The notes beneath the pieces were generated by a model. It ran no database searches and was not told the DNA's origin. It saw only the letters and a list, made by a program, of their open reading frames with translations. Made by a program: the position numbers and the translations under genes. Positions 33,731-44,540 of a stretch of 64,000 nucleotides of DNA are shown here, one piece after another. Every line of letters starts with the position of its first letter. Position 1 is the first letter of the stretch. The stretch lies in the NCBI GenBank assembly GCA_018340805.1, contig JACMZG010000008.1, positions 30,861,764 through 30,925,763 of the forward strand, written 5' to 3'. The stretch comes from Microvelia longipes. Its lineage: Eukaryota; Arthropoda; Insecta; Hemiptera; Veliidae.

Positions 33731-34139
33731 AAAAAGTAAAATTAAAACCATAATATTTACAAAAGTAAAAAATAAATATTCACGCAAACTAAACACTTTA
33801 CATGGTTTATAAATTTTAATGCTTATTTAAGCAGTTGTCAAAGGAAGGAAGCTGACCTGAATCTTTAAATAAATATATCTTACCCAGATAGCAAAGAGAA
33901 AAGAGATTTTTCTCTAGTTCTCACACAAGAAATGGAGCTTATCTAAGCATTTCTTTTATAAACAGCTCCAATATGAAACATATTACTTTATATCTTTGCA
34001 TATCTTGCATAGCATGCACTTATTGTTTCTAAAGCGTCTTATCATTTATAATTTAATATTTCCTCTTTAATTTATAAGAAACAAAATGTTTTTTATAGTA
34101 ACAAAATTAATAAAAATTACCAGCAATTTATCTGAATTA

Positions 34140-34735
34140 TCAGTTTTTAAGACCTCCTAAGTGGTTTTTATTACAAAGTAGTGAGTTCGTATAGATGAGT
34201 GTCTGTTATAATCTCCCAGTGAGTTTATTCTTGATAGAATTCTAAAGTGCCAAGTTTCATTTCATTTTAAGCATAAGTTCAGTTTGCATTGGATGAATCC
34301 TTGAATCCTTTTTTTAAGTTTAAAATAAAAAATAATGTAACTGAGATGAAAATTGGCACAAGTGTGTCCGTTTTCATGATAAACAAGTGTACTACGTTCC
34401 ATATCAATACGGTTGGCATATCTACTTTTTTTCGGATCATAAAAGTTAGGCAGCATCAAGCTAGGTCAGTACATGGATTGGTGAATACTGAGAATAAAAC
34501 AAATGTTTTTTTTACCGTGTAAGGACGAGCGAAGCGATATCAAAGACTTACTCCAATATACGTATAATGTGATTTCCATATTATGAGGACGAGCGAAGCG
34601 ATTTCAAAGATTTACTCCAATATACATATAAGGTGATTTCCATATTCTGAGGACGAGCGAAGCAAGTCCGAATTAGTGAGAATGAGCACAGCGAATTTGA
34701 TATGGTAAGCCATGTACCCGGTCTTTTTAAGATCT
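34140..34735 (+). repeat. Family A dispersed repeat with tandem core amplification
   Basis: TTTTAAGACCTCCTAAGTGG, CCAAGTTTCATTTCATTTTAAG, TCGGATCATAAAAGTTAGGCA, GGTCAGTACATGGATTGGTG, then three GAGGACGAGCGAAGCGA cores. The core block is amplified as a 64-bp tandem repeat (34521-34670) before the final GAATGAGCACAGCGAATTTG and CCATGTACCCGG end. The antisense frames in this copy have no motif. Confidence 0.8.
34521..34670 (+). repeat. 64-bp tandem repeat of the family A core
   Basis: AGGACGAGCGAAGCGAT begins at 34522, 34586 and 34650 (period 64). The two full units share TCAAAGAYTTACTCCAATATAC and TGATTTCCATATT. It shows local expansion of the family A 3' block. Confidence 0.9.
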
Positions 34736-35319
34736 CTTCTTTTGTTTCTCTTGAAAAAGATATTTTTAAACCTGGATATTTTTTGCTAAGTTAACAAAAT
34801 TTCAAATTATTCTATAAAATCAAAACTTTGATTAAAGATATTAAAATTCGACACAAATCTACATTTCTAAGTGGTAAATATATACACTAAATTTAATTTT
34901 GAAAATAGTGTCTTTTAAAAGTCGTAGGCATTTTGAAACGAATGAGACCGGTTTAAGCTCAATCATACCATTCTAAGTGGCGCTATTGGCAAAAACTTAG
35001 ATGACGTCACCACCAATGAGTAAAAAGAGGGTTTCTTTTAATATACCCTTCACTATTTATATATTGTTTTATTTATGTGTACGTCTATCTAACCCCAAGC
35101 GAGCCAGTGTGGCGAGGCGATGAAAATTCGCTATATTCATGGCAAAATGCCATGTAACTATAAATATACTAAACTAGTAATGCGTTGCATCAAGAACTCA
35201 CGTTAGAATAATACATCAAATAAAAGTAATTATTAATACTCCCGATTACGACTCCCTTCAATCGCTAGAAAGAGTAAATAGAAAAACATTCACACGCTAA
35301 TATTCTAAAGTATAAATTC
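34736..35319. other. AT-rich DNA with nothing recognisable
   Basis: No gene is supported. A TGACGTCA palindrome occurs at 35002-35009 outside any recognised repeat. Confidence 0.4.
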
Positions 35320-35700
35320 AAAAAAAGACTCGCTTCGCTTGCTAGTTTAAGTATGTTAAGAATTTAACATTGTATAGAAGGCTAGCTTCGCCCGCTATAT
35401 TACTAATCTTTAAATTTTTAAATAGTATAAATGGCTTGCTTCGCTCGCTAGTTAGCGTATATTTACAATAATACATAGTAAAAAAACGTTCTCTTCGTTC
35501 GCTATAGTGTGCATGTTTATAATAATAGACATTAAATTAGGGCTCGCTTCGCTCGTTAGATTGCGTAGGTTAGGAATTTTACATAGTAAAAAAGACTCGC
35601 TTCGCTCGCTAGAATGTGCATGTTTATAACAATTAAAATTAAAAAAGCTTGCTTTGCTCGCTAGATTGCGTATGATCAGAATTTAAAAATTTACTAAATA
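35320..35700 (-). repeat. Seven-unit, 53-bp-period array with GCGAAGCG core
   Basis: CTCGCTTCGCTCGCTAG-type cores start at about 35328, 35380, 35433, 35487, 35541, 35594 and 35646, every 52-54 bp. The AT-rich spacers alternate: odd units carry ATTGCGTATGTTAGGAATTT-like sequence and even units ATGTGCATGTTTATAA-like or degraded sequence, a dimeric order of about 107 bp. The core equals the family A core in reverse and the period equals the 53-bp core spacing in the family A copy at 4745-5196, so the array may have grown out of a family A end. There is no gene. Confidence 0.85.
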
Positions 35701-36307
35701 CATAAATAGCAAGGAATAATAATAAAGCAATAAAACATCAAATGCTGAATGTCATCCAGCTAACACTGTGTGTGTTTTTAATAACACATTATTTTTGAAA
35801 GAACAACCAAAATGTTACGATTAAGTAATATACATTTCGACATACAAAAAATATATACCTAGAAAAAAAATGAACTTTTAAAATGTATAACTTTGTTTAT
35901 AAACTAAAAAATAAAGAATTTTAAATTTAAACTAGATATCTCTTCCTTATTAGATCTTTATATTATACAGTCATCGTAATTTGATACTATTCAATATTTT
36001 TCTCATCAAAAATCTTTCATGAAAAAACTCGAGTTAAGTTTTTGTTATTCTGTTTCAAGGGCTCTTTGTATAATAAGAGAGTAGGAATTTGCATTTTTAT
36101 CAAGTTACCCATCTCGATTCGTATAAAGTTCTTTCGATTTGGTGCCTAACATGTTTTTTTGTGTTATATTTTTTAAAAAGTAAACTAAACTTGTCAGAAT
36201 AGAAAACAAAAAGGGAAAAATTATGCTGTTACATTTGACGGAGATTTTGTGGTATAGACTCACCATGTTGTTTAATAAAAACACACTAAAATTAAAACAA
36301 TTAATGT
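35701..36307. other. AT-rich DNA; shared 23-bp motif at 36236
   Basis: TTTGACGGAGATTTTGTGGTATA at 36236-36258 repeats 31308-31330 with one mismatch and may be an outer part of the fold-back that follows. Otherwise nothing is recognised. Confidence 0.45.
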
Positions 36308-36491
36308 ATTGTCAACCACAATAGTATTAAAAATTATAACTGACCGGTTTCGACTTCACGTCATCATCAGAGCTGTTTACAGGCAGAAAACAGCTCATGA
36401 TCCTGTTTACTGTTATCATCTGAGTCTGTAAACAGCTTTGATGATGACGTAAAGTAAGTTATAATTTTTTTATGCTATTGTGGTTGATAAT
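36308..36491. mobile_element. CCGGTTTCGACTT-type fold-back element
   Basis: The left arm ATTGTCAACCACAATAG ... CACGTCATCATCAGAGCTG is matched by the right arm CAGCTTTGATGATGACGT ... CTATTGTGGTTGATAAT, giving arms of about 65-70 bp with a centre near 36400. The left arm also holds GACCGGTTTCGACTTCACG, which the right arm has lost. I recall this motif combination from arthropod genomes (memory, not a search). It is non-coding. Confidence 0.75.
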
Positions 36492-36619
36492 ATATTTAAT
36501 TGTTTTTAATTAAGGATAAATCGAAGATCTTCAGATTTATTTAGTCAAAGGTCTGTTTATTGCGTCGATATTTTGTTGAAGACACGCACTAGTCAATTTA
36601 TGACTTTTGCCAACGCAGA

Positions 36620-36840
36620 GCTCAAGAGGTCTCAACCTGGGTTGAACTATTTTCATTCATTTAAGTAGTTATGCTTATAAAGTAAGTTTGCTATTTTCAA
36701 AATATGTATTTAGAAAGAGTACCCACTTCGGTTATTATAGATAAAAGAACAGTTAGCTACTGCACGAGGTGGTCGGAGACCCCTGGTGGTCCGTGCAACG
36801 ATTTTAGGGTCCGCAAACAATAAAAGAATCAATTATAGCA
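36620..36840 (+). mobile_element. Probable hAT-superfamily 5' terminal fragment
   Basis: CAGAGCTCAAGAGGTCTCAA followed by CCTGGGTTGAACTA resembles the CAGTGGTTCTCAACCTGGGT terminus of Charlie-like hAT elements. About 150 bp on, GGAGACCCCTGGTGGTCCGT and TTTTAGGGTCCGCAAAC match the 'gaccccYggggtccg' block those elements carry. No transposase or right end is present. The call is from memory of family consensus features and is moderate. Confidence 0.5.
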
Positions 36841-38292
36841 AAAGCTGCGAACAGTAACTAAACAGTCCATATACTTTCTGTAAAAACTTAAATGTTTTAG
36901 ATGAATATCCATAAATAAAGAAATTCCTGCAAAGTTTTCATTGGTAAACGGAACCACCATGCACTAAAAATGAAATCATGCAATTTTCAGCCAAGTTTTT
37001 CATGCACTGATTATACCACCACGGTTTGTTTGAGTTCTTTTTCGGCAATTCAAAGGGATCTTATCACCTCCGGACCTCTAAAGCGGATTTATATGATTTT
37101 TCTATAGACATGTTTTCCATAGAATTTCGCTTACACGCCATGATACAAAAAAAATAACTTCGAATTCAGGATGTATTTGTTTTTGAATTGACCTAAAATA
37201 ATCAAGTTAGTACATTAAGGTTTAAAAGTAAATTTTATTCCATAAACAATTACCTTTAGATTCACTTATAAAAACAAATCGCTGCTGATGCAATAAAATC
37301 TTTCTTTACAGTCATGCATAAAATACTATTATTTTACTATTATTGATATAATAGAAATTAAATACCCTTTGAAACGGAGTTCGTTTTGTGTTTCAAGGTA
37401 GAATTTGAGTTTCAATAATAAGAAAATTGAGCTTATAGACTCAAGGTATAGACAGCCACAAATTCCCTGTTATCCCCAACCCTCTGAGATTTTCTTAGTT
37501 CTTTATAATAACAACCAGCAAAGCACATAAAATTAAATAAGTTTTCAGCATATTTCCTGTAAATAGGTTAAAGTTTAAATATGTTTTGTCAATAATATCA
37601 TTAAAATACAAGGTTGAAAAAAAATACTTCCGTTGCTTAAGCCTTTGATTTAGTTTAGGTTTTAAATATCTTATGCTTTGAAAAGAATTTAACTTGTTAA
37701 ATTAAAGAATTAAGTTATAAAGAATTTAATAAAAGAACATTAATTTATTAAATAATTAATTTTAAAAATGAAAGATAATGTAACCAACTTTGATTTTGAC
37801 AAAGTCCTTACATTTATTGATTGAATTACAGAAAATTAATAATTAAATTTAATATCAAACAATCTTAAAGTGGATTTATACTAAACTTAATTAAATTATG
37901 TAAAGTCAATTCCTCTGGTGCCAAAAAATATATGACTTATTTATTTAATTTATAATACATACACTCGCATCTTTTTACATAGTAAAATACACAAAATATA
38001 AGAAAAATTATTAGAAAAATCAGGAACCGTCCTGGTTCTTGAGGCTAGAACTTGTTCACTCAGTGTTGACCTACCTGTTAATGGCGCTAAGCCGAAACCG
38101 GTCCAGGCATACTTATACCGCAAGCTAATTTTTCAACAGCTTGTTTAACTTGTAGTAAAAATAATCTCTTTAATTTTAACTATACTTTCCTATAAGGTAC
38201 TGTTTACTGTTTTAAGATATAGTATAGTAAATAGATTATACGTAGATATAAATATAAGAAAAGTAAAAAACTAATCAATACATAAATGCGAA
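36841..38292. other. AT-rich DNA with nothing recognisable
   Basis: No gene or repeat is supported. Confidence 0.45.
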
Positions 38293-38300
38293 CTTGATAG

Positions 38301-38610
38301 CATTGAGATATATACAAATGGGCATAGCCTATTTCAATGCATTGAGACGCCTGAATATCTATTTGGGGCTCTAGGGCTCTGTGTAACCTCATTGAAACCT
38401 CCTTTAATAGTGAGTTAAGGTTTTAATAAATCCATTGATTTCAGCTTCCCGCTCATTGTTTGAGTTTTGATTCATATTTAAACGTTCTATTACGTAAGTC
38501 ACTGTGATTTGTACTGATTATTGGTTATATTTATAAGCGAAGATAGTCAGGTTACATTTTCGAGGTGTAAAAATTTAACCTAAGGGCCACTCTAGCAATA
38601 TATCTCTATG
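38301..38610 (+). mobile_element. Family B hAT-like MITE, copy 2
   Basis: A 310-bp element bounded by CTTGATAG (38293-38300) and GTTGATAG (38611-38618), a 7/8 target duplication. Ends are CATTGAGATATATAC and GCAATATATCTCTATGG. Shared interior blocks are GGGCATAGCCTAT, GGGGCTCTAGGGCTCTGTG, TAACCTCATTGAAACCTCCTT, CTTCCCGCTCATTGTTTG and TTATAAGCGAAGATAGTCA. The minus-strand frame at 38204-38392 crosses its end and is chance. Confidence 0.85.
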
Positions 38611-38618
38611 GTTGATAG

Positions 38619-39069
38619 TCGTAGGTTTGTTTCGTAAGATAATAATTTTGACTAAAATTTATTTCGGGTGATACTTAAAACTTTCTGTATTATATTTATA
38701 AGTGGCAAAGCAATGTTCGTTAAAAATATATCAATGGAATACTTAGACAGTACAAATCTTAATTCGTTAAGTTTAATTTCGAATCTTAATGGTAAGGTTT
38801 TAATGTTTAAATAACTTTTACTTCTCGAGTCCACGATTTTAATCTATTATGCTAATTAATTACATTATTCCAAGTCCTTAAAAATAAATCTTTTCTCCTT
38901 TGATACTAAAAAGTTTATCCTGAAACTGGTAGCAATAAATTCTTATTCCTGAGCTGTCTTGGAACAACATTTTAAAACAAATAATGGTCCTTCCAGAACC
39001 TTTTTCCAAAAAGTAATAAGATAGAAATCTGCGCAGCTATTTAGGTAAAAAAAAGTTCATTATGGATCC
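38619..39069. other. AT-rich DNA with nothing recognisable
   Basis: A 60-codon minus-strand frame at 38652-38834 has no motif. No repeat was identified. Confidence 0.4.
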
Positions 39070-39430
39070 GCCACAAATTTCCATGCGTTAGTCACAAAAG
39101 GACGTTAAAGATTTCCTTAGTTTATTAGATTTATCGGACCCTTGAGGACCTGAAGGCTCAAAGCGTTTTCAGACGAGAGTGACGTTTCCTCGGTGTAATT
39201 TATCTTGCACTGGTTGTAAGCGAGTAATAGGGCGGAGTATAGCTAACGAGCTACCTGACCTCTGCGCAGCCCAAACCTAAACGAACAGGTGATGCACCCT
39301 CGTCACTCAAAAAAAAGGAACCTTTAAAACTTCCTTAACAAAAATCTTTAACAGAGCCTCCCCATCTGACGTTTCGCAAATTGATCTCGTCCCTTGTCAC
39401 TCGGAGGACGACGACCTCCATACACTCTGT
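39070..39430. other. GC- and CpG-richer island, unidentified
   Basis: Composition rises to near 45% GC with many CpG, unlike the surroundings. A plus-strand frame from about 39091 reads KDVKDFLSLLDLSDP, then beyond a stop KRFQTRVTFPRCNLSCTG and further segments, interrupted by at least three stops. No family is recognised. GGAGG/CCTCC at 39402-39418 forms a small hairpin. It could be a dead exon, a promoter or CpG island of a nearby gene, or an old repeat. Confidence 0.4.
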
Positions 39431-42146
39431 TTTGTTTCTCTTGTTTGTTTACAAAATTATTCTTTATAGGCATATGTATAATTGTAGTAACAATTAGGGG
39501 AACAGTGCGTAGAGTATCAATATCAAAACTAAATTAGAACTTCATTAGTTCTATCATTTAAAGGATAGAAAACTTTAAGTTTATATATAAATAAGCTTGT
39601 TGAGTGTATTAAGCTGACTTCACTTATAATAGGAAAAAATAATTAAAAATATTAAGGTAAGAAGACATGCCTTCTTACCTCCGTAAATGTCTTTTAACAA
39701 TTTAAAAATCTCTTAACCGCATTACATTTTTTCCAAATTTAATATTTGTTCTAATAAATGTTTGGTACTATTATCGAGGTTCTAGAAAATGACTGGAGAA
39801 GATTTTTATTTTTTAAATGAAGCCATTTTTCGTTCTTTATACATTTACTTTGCCTTATTTTATTAATTAATACTAGACTAATTTACTATTCAATTGTAAA
39901 AATTGTTAGGGTTTATAGAAAGCTTTTCTCCTGAAGCTTATTTCAGAGTCTGTTTCTAAAGGTAACCTACCAGGAAAGGATGAAGCCTTTCTCGAGTCAT
40001 TAACATTTAATATAAGCAAAACACCTTCATAGTCCCGAAATTGGTCCATTATCATGATATTAATAATAAACCAATGGGAGAAGGCTTGAGGTTGTGAGAC
40101 TTAGTGTCAGAAAGGGCTTTACTTCTATATTAACAAGGCGAAGAGAGGGGGTAGCTTTTCAAAATCGTGTTTTATATTAAAAACGGTATTTCACTATTAT
40201 ACGCCTTTAAAAACTTTAATAAAAGCAACAAATAAAACTTTTAAAATATAATTCCAAGCAGGAATGGTAGAATAAAGTTAACAAAATATTAAAATAATAC
40301 GAGCAAAATATATTTTTATAAAAGAAAATTCCCTCCAAGCAAATCTTCTTTTCCTGTTTCAATTTATACAATTATTGACCGTGTTTTTAAGTTAAAATGT
40401 GCTGATATTATTATTAAACATTTCAACCAGATTATATTCTAATGAAACGTTAGGTGGGTATACCAACCGAGTCATTTGAATTAAAATTTTTATTCCTTTC
40501 TACTTCTTTAAGTGTGTCTTGTCAGAATTTTGACTCAATTATTCCGTCTCCTTTCATTGACAAAGCCTATTTTCATTACAAACAAAACCATAGGATACTG
40601 TCGGAGGGGGGAGGGGTTGGTAGAGGTGCCTTCTTAAAATATGTTAGACCCTTCATTTTTCTTTTGGACAGACCTGGCCTAGGTCCCAATCCTTGGACCT
40701 AAGCCACGAGCTCTCTTATTGACTCCTTTTCTGTTTTGCCAAACCTTCACGATGACTGTTGCTATGTCATAATTTTTATTTTTAATAATTAATTACTTGA
40801 GAGGCTATTCAATATTTTATTTATGACTGATAAGCTCGACACTCGATATACTTCTTCAATGTCTTATAATTCAAACATCACAAAATATATTTTATTGAAA
40901 ATATTTTTTAAATGATAGATATTCACCACAAAATCATGCATATCACACAAAAGATCATATGCAAAATAGCTAAATTTTTATTTTTGTCAGGAAAAACATA
41001 AGATAATTCAGTTCACACAGGTGGCTAAAGCAAAAGTCAAATTTTGACTAAAACAAAAAAATTTGCTGTTTTTTCCTCAAAATTTAAGTTGTCCCTTTAG
41101 GTACTCTTTACTTTTATATTCTTCTTCTTATGATTGTCCACTGTTCTATAATTGCATTAAGATGTCCATTGTATTGTTGGAAGAGGTAAGAATATTAAAA
41201 TGTATTATCAAAAATAACATGCAATTGAGGACATATTTTTAAAAGTCATAGACGATAAAAAAGTAATAATTTAAGACCTCAGGTAAATACTTTTGATTCA
41301 CCCAGAACAGACAAATATAACTTTACAAGCCTACTTTACAATGTACAACTTGTAAGGCACTGTACCTGCTTTCTCAGAATAATAAAAAAATATCAAAAAT
41401 TTTGGCAAGTTCCGTGTGCTGGGAATAATTGAAAAATATCCCAAGTACTTAAAAATACGTCTTATTGTTTTTGATTCACGTATCAAATCGAAATGTACGC
41501 AACATCATGTCTAATAGTATAACATAGCCAAACATAAAATTACAAATCACAGAGTTATTGTATTATCAAAAGGAATATTAAACAAAAACCCCAATGGGTT
41601 TCCTTGAAAGGAGCCCATATTGCCCAACAGTATTTTTGGTTAATGTCTAATTCGAAATCACTATTGTTGAACAAAATTAAAAAAGGGGGAAGGCGATTGT
41701 TTTGACTGGCCGTGGTCCAAAATGACAGAACTCATTGTTTTCACACATGACTGTGTTGTCACGTCTATTACACGTTATAACACTCTTACACTGACACTCA
41801 TCTACATACTGAGAATGCTAATTGATACAAGACATTCTCGTCTGTGTGAGTACACTATGGTTACGCAAAGATTAGCCGCATATACAGTGGCGGATTGTTC
41901 TAGTTTTAAATATTACTTCCTAGTTCTTTATACATCTAAATATAAACAATAAAACAATTGAAATATTTATATCCTTATTATAATAATTTTATTTATTATA
42001 ATATATAACATTAATAAAAACAAAATATCTTGTTGCAGAAGAAAAACAAACTGAAAAGACAAGCTTCTACTAATGTAACTACATTTCTTAACTATAACAA
42101 TAGTTATAGTCATTGTTGTATTAATAGTGATGATAGTAAATATGTC
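39431..42146. other. AT-rich DNA; one 10-bp hairpin and a GC-rich patch
   Basis: A perfect 10-bp hairpin lies at 39655-39680 (AGGTAAGAAG acatgc CTTCTTACCT). The patch 40600-40705 (GGAGGGGGGAGGGGTTGG ... GACCTGGCCTAGGTCCCAAT) is GC-rich and resembles the insertion at 14221-14462. Frames at 40454-40702, 41722-41952 and 42030-42218 have no recognisable domain; the last runs into the minisatellite. Confidence 0.4.
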
Positions 42147-42640
42147 ATTATTGCTTCATGTAAACCCATCTCATTAGGACAATACTCGCATGAAATTCGC
42201 TATTATTACTTCATTTAAACTCAAATCATTAGAGCAATACTCGCATAAAATTCGATATTGTTGCCTTATGTAAACCCACCTCATTAGGACAATACTCGCA
42301 TGAAATTCGCTATTATTGCTTCATGTAAACCCACCTCATTAGGACAATACTCGCATAAAATTCGATATTGTTGCCTTATGTAAACCCACCTCATTAGGAC
42401 AATACTCGCATGAAATTCGCTATTATTGCTTCATGTAAACCCACCTCATTAGGACAATACTCGCATAAAATTCGATATTGTTGCCTTATGTAACCCACCT
42501 CATTAGGACAATACTCGCATGAAATTCGCTATTATTGCTTCATGTAAACCCACCTCATTAGGATAATTCTCGCATGAAATTCGCTATTATTGCTTCATGT
42601 AAACCCACCTCATAAGGACAATTCTCGCATGAAATTCGCA
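42147..42640. repeat. 55-bp minisatellite, nine units, dimeric higher order
   Basis: Units start at 42147, 42202, 42257, 42312, 42367, 42422, 42477, 42531 and 42586; unit 7 lacks one A. All contain TAAACCCACCTCATTAGGAC and AATACTCGCATRAAATTCG or close variants. Units 3-7 alternate between a type beginning ATTGTTGCCTTATG (ending GAAATTCGCT) and one beginning ATTATTGCTTCATG (ending AAAATTCGAT). The true amplified unit was therefore a 110-bp dimer; units 1, 8 and 9 are the single type and unit 2 is diverged. There are no unique spacers, so it is not a CRISPR array. Confidence 0.97.
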
Positions 42641-43662
42641 ATTGTTGAAGCATGCTTGACATAAATAACATCTTTCTCAAACATTTGATAAATTATATTT
42701 ATACATGTATAATGTCAGTAAAGGTTGGTATAACGCTGCCACAAACAAATAAGGGGGGGGGGTCGTTCTACCCAAGGGTTAGCATCGGGAGACAAAAGTT
42801 CTAGCTGTTGTAGGCGAGGGAGATGGTAGCGAGATAATCGCCTTATATCTTGAAACCCGACAAGGTTTAATGGTTGTCAATTTTTCACTCTCTTATAGAT
42901 GTAAAACAAAATGTCACATATAATTTTGAATTTTTACCCACCCAGTAATATTTTAAATGTTATAATTTTATTAAAAACTTAAGGTAATTAACTATGTAAT
43001 TACCTATGACTGAAAATACTTTTAAAAAATAACAATTTTTTACAATATTTAAATATTTAATGGCATTACTTAACATTTACCATTTATTACTAATCAGGCC
43101 ACCCTGATACATATAAGAATATTATATATGTACGTAGGTAATAAGTATAAAAAAAGTTTTAATTATAAGAATAAAGATATCATGAACGTAGAATAATGTT
43201 TTAAAATGATAGGAAGGTCCTGTTGTCTTAATATTTTATTTTGCTTCTGACGAATTTCTTTGAAATAGTGGAAATTTAATCATTAATTATTGGGAAAGAA
43301 CGAATTCAATTATACAATGAATTAAATACAAAGGAACCATATGCATTTCAATCTATTTCGGACATCTTCAGGTAAAAAGTAGAGACAACTAGTTTACCTG
43401 TAGACAATGTAGTTTTCTAAGTTTTCTAGTTAATTAATGCAGTTTTCTACTAATGTACTAATTAAGAAAAAAGTCAACAGAATTGCTGTGGAAGTTTACA
43501 TCTCTTTAGAAGTTTTGAGATTTATCACAATTGTTGCGTTTTACTGATAACGATAATGTTTTGCAGAGAAAGATGCATAAAAATCTTTTCAAAATGCTGC
43601 ACTTATTAAGTAATAGTATTTCTTAGAGTGTAATAAATTGGTACAAAATTTTGTAGCTGTCC
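42641..43662. other. AT-rich DNA; poly-G tract near 42750
   Basis: A run of about ten G at 42751-42761 precedes a GC-richer 90 bp (GGTTAGCATCGGGAGAC, GGCGAGGGAGATGGTAGCG). Nothing else is recognised. Confidence 0.4.
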
Positions 43663-43720
43663 ATTCAAGTTCACATAGTATTAAGCTAGTTATTCAAGTT
43701 CACATAGTATTAAGCTAGTT
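43663..43720. repeat. 29-bp tandem duplication
   Basis: ATTCAAGTTCACATAGTATT plus AAGCTAGTT occurs at 43663-43691 and 43692-43720, identical. The perfect identity suggests a recent duplication. Confidence 0.95.
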
Positions 43721-44360
43721 AAGTCCAATAGTATTACCCCGGATAGGAACCTTTTACTTACCTGATTCAAACAGACGCATTGTGCCTAAATTTGAAACTT
43801 AAATATTCAGATAAGGGATATCCTTATGTTAATATTCTAAAATGTACAAGAGAGATACAGGTAAAGTATACACTCTCTAATATAAGAATATATTTACATA
43901 ATATTTTCAACTTAATTTGCATATTATTCTATTTAATTGACACAAACTTTTTTGAAACTTTCATAAAAAGTTAATCTAAATAATAGTCTTATCAAAGTGA
44001 CTTTCAATTAAAACCATTTCGTATTATTTACATTTATAGTTTTCTTTTTATTTTTAAATTATACACTTGGGTTATTTATTTAGAGTCATTATTATAAAAT
44101 ATGTAGTTAATACTTTATGGTTCATTGTTTACTAAATTAATAATACATTAATATGGCACAAGATTGATAGGATACAAGCTGACAAGTTCGTTGCGACATA
44201 ACTACACGTGGAACTTAATAAGAATGTTATTGAATAAAAGAGATAAAATAGTTTAAAAGTAACATATAACCAATTAAAATAAGACAGCGTTAAACAATAT
44301 TAGCTGCTCTAGGTCTAATACAAACATTGATAGATAGATCAATGTAACATAACGATAGAT
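43721..44360. other. AT-rich DNA with nothing recognisable
   Basis: A 64-codon frame at 43780-43974 shows no motif. Confidence 0.4.
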
Positions 44361-44384
44361 CTACTATCTATCTATTTATATCTA

Positions 44385-44437
<53 letters not shown>

Positions 44438-44468
44438 TATATAATATATAAATTATATAATATATATT

Positions 44469-44504
<36 letters not shown>

Positions 44505-44540
44505 ATATATATTTATTTTAATATATATATATATATATAT
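44361..44540. repeat. (ATCT)n then (AT)n compound microsatellite
   Basis: About five ATCT units (44364-44390) lead into roughly 150 bp of interrupted AT repeat. Confidence 0.95.

Noticed and set aside
35320..35700. CRISPR-like look: conserved core with about 33-bp spacers
   Set aside because: Spacers are related to each other in two alternating types, cores vary, there is no leader or cas gene, and the DNA is eukaryotic. It is a satellite.
42147..42640. CRISPR array
   Set aside because: The 55-bp units are contiguous with no unique spacers.
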